This document shows, piece after piece, positions 40,893 to 51,789 of a DNA stretch of 64,000 nucleotides. The notes beneath the pieces were generated by a model. The model had not been told where the DNA came from and searched no databases. It saw only the letters and a program-made list of their open reading frames with translations. The DNA is from Ligustrum vulgare (Eukaryota; Streptophyta; Magnoliopsida; Lamiales; Oleaceae). Each line of letters opens with the position of its first letter. Position 1 is the first letter of the stretch. The stretch spans positions 19,846,139-19,910,138 of the forward strand of contig OY743168.1 of NCBI GenBank assembly GCA_963555705.1, read 5' to 3'. The position numbers were made by a program, and so were the translations under genes.

Positions 40893-42206
40893 TCATAAGT
40901 ATTTGTACGAAGGTGTTTGACCTGTCCAAAGTTCATACGGAGTCTTATCCATATTCTTTCTTAACACTTTATTCAAAATGTAATTCGTAGAAAGAATAGC
41001 TTCTCGCCACATGTTCTGTGCTAATCTAGAACTAATCAACATAGCATTCATCATTTCTTTCAATGTTCGATTCTTACGCTCAGCGATTCCATTTTGCTGA
41101 GGTGAATAAGGTGCAGTGGTTTGGTGAATTATTCCATGTTTAGCACAAAATTCACCAAATGGTGATTCATATTCACCACCACGATCACTTCGCAACACCT
41201 TTATTTTCTTGCTAAGTTGATTTTCAACTTCATTCTTATAAAGAATAAATTTAGCTTTGTCTTTACTTTTAAGTAAGTACACATAACAATATCTCGTGCT
41301 ATTATCGACAAAAGTAATAAAGTACTTATTTTCGCCTCTTGGTTGGACAAATTTCAAGTCACAAACATCACCGTGGACTAGTCCCAATGACTCGGTACTT
41401 CTTTCAATACTATGAAACGAAGACCTTGTAAGTTTTGCCTCAACGCAGGTTTCACATTTATGATTCGAATCAATTTGAAACATAGGAAAGTAGTTTAGTT
41501 TGCTTAGTCTACGTAATGCATTGTAATTTACGTGACCTAATCTACAATGCCACATATTAGGAGACTCAAGCAAGTAAAAAGAAGGAGTTTTCTCGTTATT
41601 CATAACAGTTGGGGTTGCAGCAATTACATTTAATTTAAATAGGCCATCAGTCATATAGTCTTTCCCAACATAAACTCCTATCTTGGTAATTACCAACTTA
41701 TCCGCCTCAATGACCATGCGGAAACCATTCTTGCTCAGAAGAGACCCAGAAACCAGATTCTTGCGAATCTCTGGCACATACAGCACATTGGTTAGAGTAA
41801 GCTCTCTACCAAAGGCCATCTTTAGGATCACCTTGCCTTTACCAAGTACTTCAGATGTTGCGGAGTTTCCCATGAACAGCTTTTCACCATTTATAACTGG
41901 TGCAAAAGTAGTGAACATGCTCCTGTTGGAGCAGACATGGCATGTGGCCTCAGTGTCCAGCCACCACTCCTTTGGGTTAGATCCCACCAAGTTAATCTCA
42001 CTAAATACCACTGTAAGGTTTAGGTCAGACATGTCATCTGAGAGATGATCTCTCTCATTTCCAACCATATTAGCTTGAGGACGCTGCTTGTTATCCCTCC
42101 GAGGCTGGCGGTAGTCTGCTGATTGGTGCCCAACTTTATCACAATTGAAGCACTTTCCATTGAACTGGAACTTGGCCTTCTTTCCTACCCCGCCGGTAGG
42201 CTTCAA
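40893..42206 (-). pseudogene. copia zinc knuckle, protease and integrase
   Basis: A single open frame of 437 codons on the minus strand. N-terminal knuckle CFNCDKVGHQSADYRQ has Tyr in place of the last Cys. Protease loop WWLDTEATCHVC has D-T-E instead of D-S/T-G, which should inactivate it. Integrase: HCRLGHVNYNALRRL and CETCVEAKL (zinc-binding), VHGDVCDLK (first Asp), VLRSDRGGEYES (second Asp), QQNGIAERKNRTLKEMM (Glu). It ends by running into a TAG before the RT frame. A long frame surviving with mutated key residues implies recent loss. Confidence 0.87.
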
Positions 42207-43195
42207 CTGAGACCCTTCATGGCCTGTTTTTTATCATTTTGATTCCCATTACCCTGCTTGGCTTTAGAAGATTGACCTTTCTTGGTACCAGAGCTCTGGC
42301 CATGCTCCAATACATTAGCCTTCTCAGAGTAAGAATTCTCCGATTTACGTTTAGCCAATTAGTTATCCTCCTCAATACGCAGCTTGATAATTAAATCCTC
42401 AAAGGACATCTCTTTCCTCTTATGCTGCAAATAGCTTTTGAAAGCTTTCCATTGAGGAGGTAGCTTGTGAATAACAGTAGCCACTTGTAGAGATTATGAC
42501 ATAGTCAAACCCTCAACATGCATTTCTTGCAAAAGTACTTGGTACTCCTGCACTTGGCTCACCACTGAACGTGAATCCACCATTTTGAAGTCCATGCACC
42601 GACTGGCTAGGAATTTCTTAGACCTAGCATCCTCGGTCTTGTACTTCTTTTCTAAGGACTCCCAAAGCTCCTTAGCAGATACACGTGATACAGAGAATTC
42701 TGTAGGCCATCCAGGACATAGTTGTGGCACAGAAAATCAGCACTTTTCCATGCATCCCAAGCCGCACGCCTATGCAAATCAGTGTCATTTTCAGCCATGA
42801 CAGGGGCATCCTCGGTGAGGAATCGTGCAAGGACCAAAGTTGTAAGATAAAAAATCATCTTATTCTGCCATGTCTTAAAATCAGTCCCCACAAACTTATC
42901 CGGTCGAATCGCATGATTCACTAGAAATGAAGTGGGAAACGATGTCAAAGGTATCGAGACCGAAAGCCCTAGGTACTGGCAAAGGTATAGTGCCAAATTG
43001 GATTTCCGAGGCCGCAGCCATAGGCAAAGTGGGGTTCACTCCAACATGAGGAATACCACCACCAATTGTCCCATCAACGGGAGGAACGCCAGTCGAGGTC
43101 TCAACAGGGTTAACCGCAATTATTGCAGGATTTGGTACACCGGTACTAACAATGTTGCTTCCATTGTTCACATCATCATTTCCATGAGAAGCCAT
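42207..43195 (-). pseudogene. copia gag
   Basis: ATG 43195 (ASHGNDDVNNGSNIV...) then, after frame changes, [20 protein letters not shown] (42996-42652 frame) and [20 protein letters not shown] with MVDSRSVVSQVQEYQVLLQE (42730-42494). These are the UBN2-type gag blocks of plant copia elements. At least two frameshifts. The 42207-42490 part carries weaker, stop-containing remains up to the knuckle frame. Confidence 0.8.
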
Positions 43196-43696
43196 TGAAC
43201 CTTAAAGAACGACAACAATAGATTTAGAATAATTATGAAGTTGTAAACTAGAAATAGATTCAAGATCTATATTATCTGTCCGAAACAGATTAACCACAAG
43301 ATTAAAATATATGATCAATTTATTTGGTCAAATAATTAACAAATTTGCAATCATTTAACCACTGTTCGGCAACTATCCTTAAAAAAATGGTTTTTTGTTG
43401 TTTTTTAGGTAGATGGATGGTTAAAAATTGGAGAGAGAAAATATGTAGGGTTAGAGATTGATTTGGAGAATTGTGTAATTTAAAAATTGGTTTAAAAACC
43501 ATAATCATTACTTTAAGGAACGGAGGCTTAAAATTAATGACAAATCCTTAGTCAATCATGAAAGTAATCATACATCAAAGATGATGCAATTATTTGATTA
43601 TTATAAAATGATTTAACCTATCATTACCAAATGATGATAAATCATGCAAAACCACTATCATAACACGCAAAACTGTAAACCACCTTTTAGAATCTT

Positions 43697-43753
<57 letters not shown>

Positions 43754-44257
43754 ATTATAACATGCAAAGATCACTAAGCCTCTGTTTGGCAAAAGCCAAA
43801 AAAACAAGTTTTTAAACATCACAATTTCCCAAATCATCTTTTAACCACACATATTTTCTCTCCACTTTTCAACCACACATCTTACCTAGAAAACATAAAA
43901 AAAACATGTTTTTAAATATCAAAATTTTAACAAACAAAGGCTAAAAATTCATGCAGGTAAATGATTATCCATACAGACACAAATACAAAACCATGGACAC
44001 AACTTTCTAAAGTGATTCATGCAGACACTGTAGACCATGCAAATATAAAAACCATGCAAACCATATTTTTTCATGCAGACTTCAATCACATGAAGAAACC
44101 AATGCAAAACCAGACAGAGGAAAACCCACGCTGGGAAAAAATCCAGTAGACCAATTTTTATTTTTTATTTTGATTTTTTTCCTTTTCAAGACACAGCCCC
44201 AGTAGTCAACCTTGATGTGAATTATGTAAACAGTAAACCAAAAAAACTTTACAGAAC
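43196..44257. other. copia leader with MITEs and a GA repeat
   Basis: Untranslated part upstream of the minus-strand gag. It contains a Tourist-like MITE relic at about 43370-43530, a (GA)n microsatellite of about 53 bases (43699-43751) and the MITE at 43778-43941. No gene. Confidence 0.55.
43778..43941. mobile_element. Tourist-like MITE, best-preserved copy of a local family
   Basis: 164 bp with ends GCCTCTGTTTGGCAAAA and the complement GCCTTTGTTTGTTAAAA, flanked by TAA (43775-43777 and 43942-43944). Interior TTTTAACCACACATATTT and TTTTCAACCACACATCTTAC recur, degenerate, at 4715-4870, 9500-9615, 14600-14705, 15100-15190, 15650-15750 and 43370-43515. Confidence 0.65.
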
Positions 44258-45479
44258 TGTTGGGTTTTTTGATATCCAATAAATCTGGGCGATGATGTAA
44301 AACAGTTGTGGGAATAATATCAACACCTCGATGGATAGTTCGGTTCGATAACAACTCGGGATCACTTGATGATGTGTTCCGGACCCTCGACAATCGGAGT
44401 CATAGCAGGCTTGACGGAAAAAATTAAATATTCAAGCCAAATAAAAGTGCAATCCAGTCAACCATGTCGGAATTAGATGCATAATATATGTTTTTCGAGT
44501 AGAAATGGACCACTAAGCAAAACTCATGGGTTATAGCCCTTGAGCCGACTGATTTTATGGCCAAATTCCATCATTTGGGGCTTCAAAACAACAAGTCAAT
44601 TATGCATACAGAAATTAGGGTTTTTGCATATTTTTAGGTTAAATTTTGTTTTTAATTATTTGTTTACCTATTTTAGAATTTTAGTCTAATTAGAATTCTA
44701 TTTTGAGTCAATTAGCGGCTAGGTTATTTTACTTATTTATATTCCTTTCCATTCATTGTAATTCAGACTTGAGACTTTGATTATTGAATAAACATTTTGA
44801 GTGTTTTACTCGTTAAAAGATGGATTCCTTTTATTCTCCAAGAACTTATCAAGATTTCAATTCTTGTGGTGTTCAAAACCCGAACTTATCAAAGATTAAC
44901 TATCTTTGTGGCGTTCAAAACCAGAAACTCATCAGGGAAATTGGGCAAATCCTTGTGGCGTTTCGAAAGTCGTGGTTCTTTATTCCGCATCATCGAGCCA
45001 TCGCATCGTGAATATCGAGTCATGATTCATCCGTCCAACCACAACCTGAGTTTGGAACTTTTCGGCGTTTCTTCCGCGCTTCGAATCTCATCACTTGAAG
45101 TGACTTAATTGGTAGTTGCTCGTGGTCCACTTGAAACGCCCAATTGTGGTGGTTATGGGCATGGACTTTGAACTTGGGCTTGGGTTTTTGGAGGATTGGC
45201 CCAACTTGTGACCTAGCCCAACATGTTATATATATCCCATCTCTTGCAGTTGAGAAGTGCAGAGGTTGTGTCATTTGAAATGGGTGAGAGGGAAAAAGAG
45301 CGAGCAACCGTTCTTGGAGTTCTAGCTTGGTAGTTCTCCATTGTTGCTCTTGTTCTTGTTCTTCCCATATTGGAGCAACCAAGAGTAGTGGTTGTTGAGT
45401 TGAAGTAGAAGTCGAGGTGTCGATTTGGAGAGCTTACTGAACCCGGAGGTGTATCGAACACACAACCACAATTTAAACA
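44258..45479 (+). repeat. left LTR of the copia derivative, split by a solo LTR
   Basis: Parts 44258-44369 and 45099-45479 match 47733-48231, including GGGCGATGATGTAAAACAG, GTGACTTAATTG and ACCCGGAGGTGTATCGAA. Confidence 0.87.
44370..45093 (+). mobile_element. solo LTR of the 11624-14504 family
   Basis: 724 bp, TGATGTGTTCC...CTCATCA, target duplication CTTGA at 44365-44369 and 45094-45098. The other LTR of the host element shows the empty site. It retains the about 50-base segment missing from 11624-12294. The deepest level of nesting in the window: P450 / copia / derivative / solo LTR. Confidence 0.9.
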
Positions 45480-47732
45480 TGGTATCAAAGCTATTGGAGT
45501 GATTTTGGGCAAAATATTTGGTCGAAAGGAGCCAAAATGGAGTAAAAATCGGGCAGAAACGAGGAACAAAAAATCGGGACAGATTTTTGTCAAAACTGCC
45601 AGAACTTCAAACCTCATTTCCGGCCAAACCAGAAGTCGGTTGGAAGATCCGAGAACACCGATGGACTCAGCGTGTCGAGGAGAACGTTCGACCAAAATTT
45701 GAGCAAATTCCGGCAGCTAGAACAGTAGAAAAACCGAGAGAAAGTTTGGGTCCGAAACTGTCCAAAAACAGAAATTTGACGGGACTGAAAAACCAAGATT
45801 CCGGCATATCCAGATCTCCAATCGACGATCGGCCACCGCCATTAGAACGGGCTTATCGAGGAGAAGACTCGCCTGAAATTTGGAGGCGATCCGACGGCTG
45901 AAACGAAAGATATTGGCCGGAGAAGAAGAGGCTAGCGGACTGAAAAATGCTGATTCCGGCCAAATGGTTGATCTTTTGGAGAAACGGAGACCACATGCTT
46001 GATCAGGACGTCGAGTCGCACATTCTGGCGATGGGTTGTTTTTCCGACCGCCGGCGGCGGCGTGTGAGATCATTTTCCGGTGATGACGTCTGAAGACAGT
46101 CTGTTACTCTCGTTGAGGTGGAGCTGTTGGCGCTGACGGATTTTAGTTTGGAGTTTTGTACTGAAAGTTGGACGATTTTGCCCCTGTGGTCGTTTGGTCG
46201 ACGCGTGATTCGTGTGCTGCAACTTTCGGTGGAGGCTTTAGGGTGTATGGTGGTGTCCCTAAAGTGATGAAGTTCGCTTGTCTCCTAATTTACGGACTCA
46301 GAAAAGTCCGCTCTGGTAAATTGGCTGAAACCTTTATTTATCTCACTAGCGGATCATCGTGTGGGGTGATCATTAGGATTGGGGTTGCCATTGCTTGGTA
46401 ACCATTACTTGTTGATAGACCTAGGAATTATTTGCTTAATTTGTGCCATATATTCTGTTTGAATTTTGATATTTTATTTTCTGTATGGATTTAATATATG
46501 CGCTTTAGATGTTTTGTTGTCATTTAGATATGCCTGTGACCTTAGGAAGTATGACTGGCTGGATTCTTTATGATGTGTGCCTATAATTTACTTGTGGTCA
46601 TTGCATTTGTTGCGTGTCATGTTTGTGCATTTTTGGGTAAGATGACAACACTTGGGTTTTCTTGATGGCATGGTGATCTAGTTTGGTGGAGCGTGATATG
46701 GCAAGGTTTTGGGTCTAGTTAGTGCGGTAGGTAAATGTGATATAAGAGTGGATGGTGCTGGGAGATAGGTGAGGCGAACAGTACCACTGGATCTAGGAAA
46801 GATCCGAGCGAGGCTTATTGGGGATAAGTGCTCGATGTAGCTGCATGGGCATCTGTGTGATCCTTTTTGCATGTGTGTGATTACTTAATTCGATGCATTG
46901 TTTTGTGTAGCATTTCAACTTGTTTGATATGTATTACTTTGCATGAATTTGTGTGTAATCATTTTTTACTAAGTGTAATGTGTTGGCATGCATAGTGGGT
47001 TTGTGATGTCTTAGTAACGAGTATGAGTATGTCTAATGGTAATGTGTGGAGTAGATGCCTGATAGTGCATTGATGATATGTACGGGGGGTGAGTGTGACA
47101 TTTGAATGTCCTGTAAATCTTCTATCTGAAAATCCTAGGCGGGTGGAGTGTTAGAGATACTTAGATCACTTCTATTAGGTGGAGACCCATTATCCCCTTA
47201 GGTTGAGAGAAGTGAGGTGTTAATAAAGGAGCATCCCATAGATTTAGGATTTATTCTTGTTTACCAGTTAGGCCTGTGTGGTGATCAATCTAGTGAGCAT
47301 AGTTGGCGGTGTGTGTGATATGTGTTCTCGAGGAGAGAGATACACAGAATGAGATAGGATAATTGTGTGAGATCTTTTCATGGGGTCATTTATGCATTGT
47401 GGTGTATATGTGTTGGCCGTAGTGTTTGATTAACTTTGTGTTAGTCTTATGTTCTTTGTGAGCATGTTTGAAAAGATTTCTGTATTATCTTATGGTTATA
47501 TTTGTCATCTCATGTTGTATATTCTTGATTGATTACTGTGATTATCTGTCTTCTGCTTGGATATTTTTGACCTTAGTCCTAGCAAGTAAATGGAGCAGGT
47601 ATGGTGTGTGTTTCGAGTGCAAGACACGAGGTAAGGTCCGTGATTCCAATTTTGTTTTAATTACCTTGATTGGGCAAGTATAAACATTGTGTTGTTTTTC
47701 TTGCAGGTTGATTAGGTATCAAGGTGGAGATT
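45480..47732 (+). other. interior of the copia derivative
   Basis: Starts with the primer site TGGTATCAAAGC (45480-45491). Frames of 67-127 codons (45499-45901) are Arg/Lys/Pro-rich with no known domain; this CCGG-rich stretch resembles the untranslated leader of copia elements (compare 51090-51240). Positions 46420-47700 are non-coding. No polyprotein remains. Confidence 0.6.
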
Positions 47733-48231
47733 TGTTGGGTTTTTTTATACCCAATAAATCCGGGCGATGATGTAAAACAGTTGTGGGAATAATATCGACA
47801 CCTCGATGGATAGTTCGGTTCGATAACAACTCGAAATCACTTGAAGTGACTTAATTGATAGTTGCTCGTGGTCCACTTGAAAGGCCCAATTGTGGTGGTT
47901 ATGGGCATGGACTTTGAACTTGGGCTTGGGTTTTTGGAGGATTGACCCAACTTGTGACCTAGCCCAACATGTTATATATATCCCATCTCTTGCAGTTGAG
48001 AAGTGGAGAGGTTGTGACATTTGAAATGGGTGAGAGGGAAAAAGAGAGAGCAACCGTTCTTGGAGTTCTAGCTTGGTAGTTCTCCATTGTTGCTCTTGTT
48101 CTTGTTCTTGTTCTTCCCATATTGGAGCAACTAAGAGTAGTTTTTGTTGAGTTGAAGTCGAAGTCGAGGTGTCGATTTGGAGAGCTTACTGAGCCCGGAG
48201 GTGTATCGAAGACCAAACCACAATTTCAACA
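47733..48231 (+). repeat. right LTR of the copia derivative
   Basis: 499 bp, starts TGTTGGGTTTTTTT after AAGGTGGAGATT and ends ATTTCAACA before AGAAC. Confidence 0.87.
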
Positions 48232-48481
48232 AGAACCTAGGGGAAAAAAAACGTAAACTGATAGAAAAATATAATTCTCTAAAATCCAAGAACCGTTTTT
48301 TTTTCCCTCCAATGACACGAGTATAAATCTTAATGCAATCTTATTCAATTAGTTAACAGAAACTGATGAAAAAGGTAAACATGAACAAATGGAAAAATAA
48401 ATAGAAACTCATGAACAAGGGAAAACTGATGAACAAAAAAAATGATTTTCTAAATTTCCCAAAAAAGATTCAATTTAAGCT

Positions 48482-48946
48482 TGTAGGTGAAAATTTAGAG
48501 AATCAAATAAAATGAATTCAAACCGAAATCCCGTGTTTACACGGTTTCCTTAAATCAAATTCGCCGCCTCACCGGAGTGCAAGAGATTTTGATCGGTATT
48601 CGATTCCCAGGATAAAATCGGTTGTCGGTTCACGCTGCACAACGTTAACCGCCTACGAACTAACTGTGATTATACTCTCTCAAAGAGAAAAGTAATATAG
48701 GAAGAAAAGAGCAAAATGAAGCTTGAACTAGATAGAAAATTTGTAATTTTTTCACAGGTTTTTGAACGGCTGGAAACCTTAATTTATATCCAAGAGGCTG
48801 CCTCCTTATTAAATGGAATTGAATTGATCAGGTTCAATTCCAATTAAATGGTAGCAATAATTTTCATTCAATCCAAAAGTGAAACTGATGAAACTGGCAA
48901 AATTAGAAACTGATGGGTTTGAAAGTAATAATCAATTTTTCCAACA
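48482..48946 (-). repeat. copia 5' LTR (right side)
   Basis: 465 bp, uninterrupted; pairs with 30085-32058. Positions 48237-48481 to its left are copia leader with no gene. Confidence 0.88.
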
Positions 48947-49062
48947 GGGTTAAATTATGATGAAACCGAAGGGTCGGATTTTGTGCACTTATTGCTTCAA
49001 GTTCAGAAAGAAAATCAGGCTGGTTTTCGACTGAAACTGATACAATCAAAGCTATTATCATG
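48947..49062 (+). pseudogene. CYP71-type P450 pseudogene, exon 1c
   Basis: Resumes after the copia insertion with NYDETEGSDFVHLLLQVQKE and NQAGF, the G-helix/H region of CYP71 proteins, then, after a one-base shift, TDTIKAIIM. The GT donor (GTAAG) at 49063 starts the usual CYP71 intron (49063-49458), placed as in the family just before the I-helix. Confidence 0.87.
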
Positions 49063-49458
49063 GTAAGAATTGACTCGAGCCTAGGTTGTATAGACACTCT
49101 GTCGGAGCCAGTATATTAGTGTCCGACACACTTTCCGACACGTGTCGGAACTACATCTTGGCATCGATCAAAATGAAAAGTGAACGAGAAAAACGTCGGC
49201 AATTAAAATAATGATAAATCAGACATAAAATTGTTTTTATTTGATATGCTCATTTTGATGCAACAAATATACAATACGTTGTTTTTGTATTATACTAAAA
49301 TTATAATAAATTAAAAAAAGTTAATTTGTGCACCCCAACGTGTCGCGTCTTAACTTTTTTGAAAAATCACGTGTCATGTGTCCGTACAACCCTGACTCGC
49401 GCTAAACTTTTAATTCGATTTGAATTTCAGTTTAGAGATCTCTATTTCTTTCTGACAG

Positions 49459-50106
49459 GATATGTATTTTCTGCTGGAATGGATACAACATCCATTGCTT
49501 TGGAATGGAGTGTGGCAGAGCTTTTAAGGTACCCTAAAATCCTGGAGAAATTACAAAATGAGGTCAGAGAAGTTGTGGGAAAGAAGTTGGACATAACAGA
49601 AGAAGATTTGGAGAAAATGCCTTAAGTTGGACATAACAGAAGAAGATTTGGAGAAAATGCCTTACTTGAGGGCTGGGATTAAAGATAGTCTACGACATCA
49701 TGCTCCCTCCCCATTGCTGGTTCCTCGAGAATCAACCCAATACACGAAACTCATGAGCTATAACATTGCAGCAGGCACACAGGTGCTTGTCAATGCTTAG
49801 GCAATTCGGAAGAGACCCGTACTGTGGGAAAACCCTGAAGAATTTTGTCCAGAAAGGTTCTTTGAAATGGACATAGACTTCAAAGGGCTTAACTTCGAGT
49901 TCATACCATTTGGTGCTGGTCGGAGAGGTTGCCCTGGTGCTACATTTTCCACGGCTGTTAATGAACTTGCATTGGCGAACTTAGTGCACAGATTCAACTG
50001 AGCATTGCCTGACGGTGATATGGACATGACTGAAGGCACTGGACTCACCGTTCGTAAAAAAATTCATGTTCTTGCAGTTGCCACTCTAAACCTTGTTAAT
50101 GCCTAA
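49459..50106 (+). pseudogene. CYP71-type P450 pseudogene, exon 2
   Basis: After an AG acceptor: oxygen-binding I-helix FSAGMDTTSIALEWSVAELL; a 40-base tandem duplication at 49584-49663 shifts the frame; K-helix KDSLRHH, with Asp replacing the Glu of E-x-x-[10 protein letters not shown]; haem loop [13 protein letters not shown] with the axial Cys intact. TAG at the NAWAI tryptophan (about 49798) and TGA at the RFNWALP tryptophan (about 50001) are both Trp-to-stop changes. It ends at TAA 50104-50106. Downstream 50107-50322 looks like 3' UTR with no gene. Confidence 0.9.
49584..49663 (+). repeat. 40-bp exact tandem duplication in P450 exon 2
   Basis: Positions 49584-49623 and 49624-49663 are identical (start AAGTTGGACATAACAGAAG, end AAATGCCTT). 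Forty is not a multiple of three, so the frame is lost at this point. Confidence 0.95.
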
Positions 50107-50327
50107 CATGTTCTGTTGGGGTGTATGCACATTATACTATGGTTTATATGAATATGCGAAAAAGTGTTGTGATCACCTGTGATAATATAAGTTAGGTACT
50201 TACATTGACAAGTACAATGTGATATAATTTATATTTTGATCATTAAACCATCAATGTATAAAGGTTGACATCTTGTACTGAAAGATTATAATATTGATTA
50301 TATTTTACAATTTTTACTATTCAGGAC

Positions 50328-51055
50328 CGTTAGGTAAATATGTTACCAAATTAACCCCTTTTGGCGATGATGAAAAATCGAGGTCTGTTTTTTATCTTCA
50401 GGATTTTTATAAGCCAATATTGAAGAATATTGTAGTACACACCACAATTGTTTGTAGCCCACTTGGTTGGGTATTTTGAGGGAGTTAACCCAATTGGGAT
50501 TGGTGCTCGATACCCGACTTTGGAGATAATGTTGAAAAAGAGATAAAACTGAACAAACTCTTATCATTATCTATTATATATGTTCGGTTCTTGTTATTAT
50601 CAAGATAAATCTTTTATCTCTTTTTGATAAGCCTCATCCTTTCCCCTTGATCTCCTCCATTCCGTTAAGCTTCATCTGTGGGATGAACTTTGTCTATAAA
50701 TAGCTGAGTTCAAGCCATGAACTGTGTGTGCCTTCTGTGTGAATTTCAAGTGCTTCCTTCGTGGTTATTCCTTAGCATTCAGAACCTGTGCTCTTCGTGA
50801 CCTTCGTGGGCTGCCCTTCTTTGTGATCGATTTCGGTTTGTGATTACCCGTACTTCCTTCGTGGTTGTACAAATCTCCAAATAGTGGTGTTGCACTTGTG
50901 GTGGTGGATTGATTTTCTGAGCCAAAAAAAAACAAAAATGGGAAAAATCATTTGCTAAACTAGTTTCTTTCATTTCATTTTAGTTTGATTTTTCTTGGTT
51001 TTAATTTGATCTAATCCTTGCATTTGTTGCATTGCAGGTCCAATTGAAGCCTACA
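50328..51055 (+). repeat. left LTR of the plus-strand copia element
   Basis: Begins CGTTAGGTAAATATG (TGTTAGG in the right copy). It holds AAATCTTTTATCTCTTTTTG and CTGTCTATAAATAGC near 50690-50705, a TATA box of the LTR promoter. Confidence 0.9.
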
Positions 51056-51057
51056 AT

Positions 51058-51070
51058 TGGTATCAGAGCC
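51058..51070 (+). other. primer binding site, Met-tRNA type
   Basis: TGGTATCAGAGCC follows the left LTR after two bases. Confidence 0.85.
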
Positions 51071-51238
51071 AGGTTGGTGAAGTTTTTTGGTCCAGAAAAT
51101 CAGTATTTTCGAAGAGCAGGGAGCGACGAGTTCGAGAATTTCGAACTGTTTTTCTTAGATTCCGGCCAAACCAGCGACCAGTTGGTGAAACGGTGACCAC
51201 CTCCTTACTCAGCAGGTCGAGGCGGTTTCGGGTGTGTG

Positions 51239-51781
51239 TAGGGCTGGGCAAAAATCGACCCAACCCGATCAACCCGCCCAAACCGACCCAACCCGATCGG
51301 TTTGGGTCGGTTTTTCATGAAAATTGGGTTGGGTTGGGTTTTTTTTTTTTTAAATTTTCGGGTTGGGTCGGGTTGCGGGTTGGGTGAACAACCCGACCCA
51401 ACCCAACCCAACAAAAAAAAAGACGTTTTTTTTTTTTTTTTTTTTTTAAAGTAATGAAACTTGACTTATTTAAATATTGATTGAACATATTTTAATTTTA
51501 TTAGCAAGTGTTCAATTTATTGTATTTTTGGTTATTGTAGTGTACATAATTGATTTTGAATTAAAGATAGATTCTTGAGTGTTTTTTTTTTTTTTCAAAA
51601 ATTTTACTAATTGGGCCAAAGCCCAAACCGACCAACCCGACCGAAATTTGGTGGGTTGGGTTGGGTTGGGTTTGAATTCGTAATTGGGTTGGGTTGGGTT
51701 GATTTTTTATCAACCCGACCGTGGTGGGTTGGGTTCGGGTTGGGCAAAAAACCGACCCAACCCGACCGACGCCCACCCCTA
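51239..51781. mobile_element. hAT MITE with CCCAACCCGA-rich arms
   Basis: 543 bp, target duplication GGTGTGTG at 51231-51238 and 51782-51789, exact 8 bp. Ends TAGGGCTGGGC and the complement TAGGGGTGGGC. Both arms consist of CCCAACCCGACC/GGGTTGGGTCGG repeats flanking an AT-rich core (51420-51600). It lies in the copia leader. Open frames on it are artefacts of the repeats. Confidence 0.85.
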
Positions 51782-51789
51782 GGTGTGTG

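Larger units (their letters stand above)
44258..48231 (+). mobile_element. non-autonomous copia derivative (4 kb)
   Basis: Target duplication AGAAC at 44253-44257 and 48232-48236, exact. LTRs TGTTGGGT...CAACA or AAACA: 493 bp (without an inserted solo LTR) and 499 bp. Primer site TGGTATCAAAGC follows directly at 45480; the purine-rich AAGGTGGAGATT precedes the right LTR. The interior (2.25 kb) lacks gag and pol. Its leader segment 46308-46410 matches 52040-52160 of the copia element at 50328-58610, and its polypurine region also matches, which suggests it is mobilised by that kind of copia element. Confidence 0.88.
30085..48946 (-). mobile_element. Ty1/copia retrotransposon, minus strand, with nested insertions
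   Basis: LTRs read TGTAGG...CCAACA on the plus strand (465 and 456 bp without insertions). The duplicated target GGGT is at 30081-30084 and 48947-48950, and the same P450 exon resumes on the far side. Minus-strand order: right LTR, leader, gag, protease-integrase, reverse transcriptase, RNase H, CATGTGGGGGAT purine-rich tract, left LTR; integrase before reverse transcriptase is the copia order. Four later insertions sit in it (30155-31667, 33299-39662, 44258-48231 and a MITE at 43778-43941). Between RNase H and the left LTR (32059-32640) no gene is seen. No standard primer site is evident next to the right LTR. Confidence 0.9.

Noticed and set aside
43699..43751. (GA)n tract as regulatory element
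   Set aside because: Simple microsatellite in a dead element's leader; no evidence of function.
45499..46073. Arg-rich frames on both strands
   Set aside because: Untranslated GC-richer leader of the copia derivative; no homology and overlapping on both strands.
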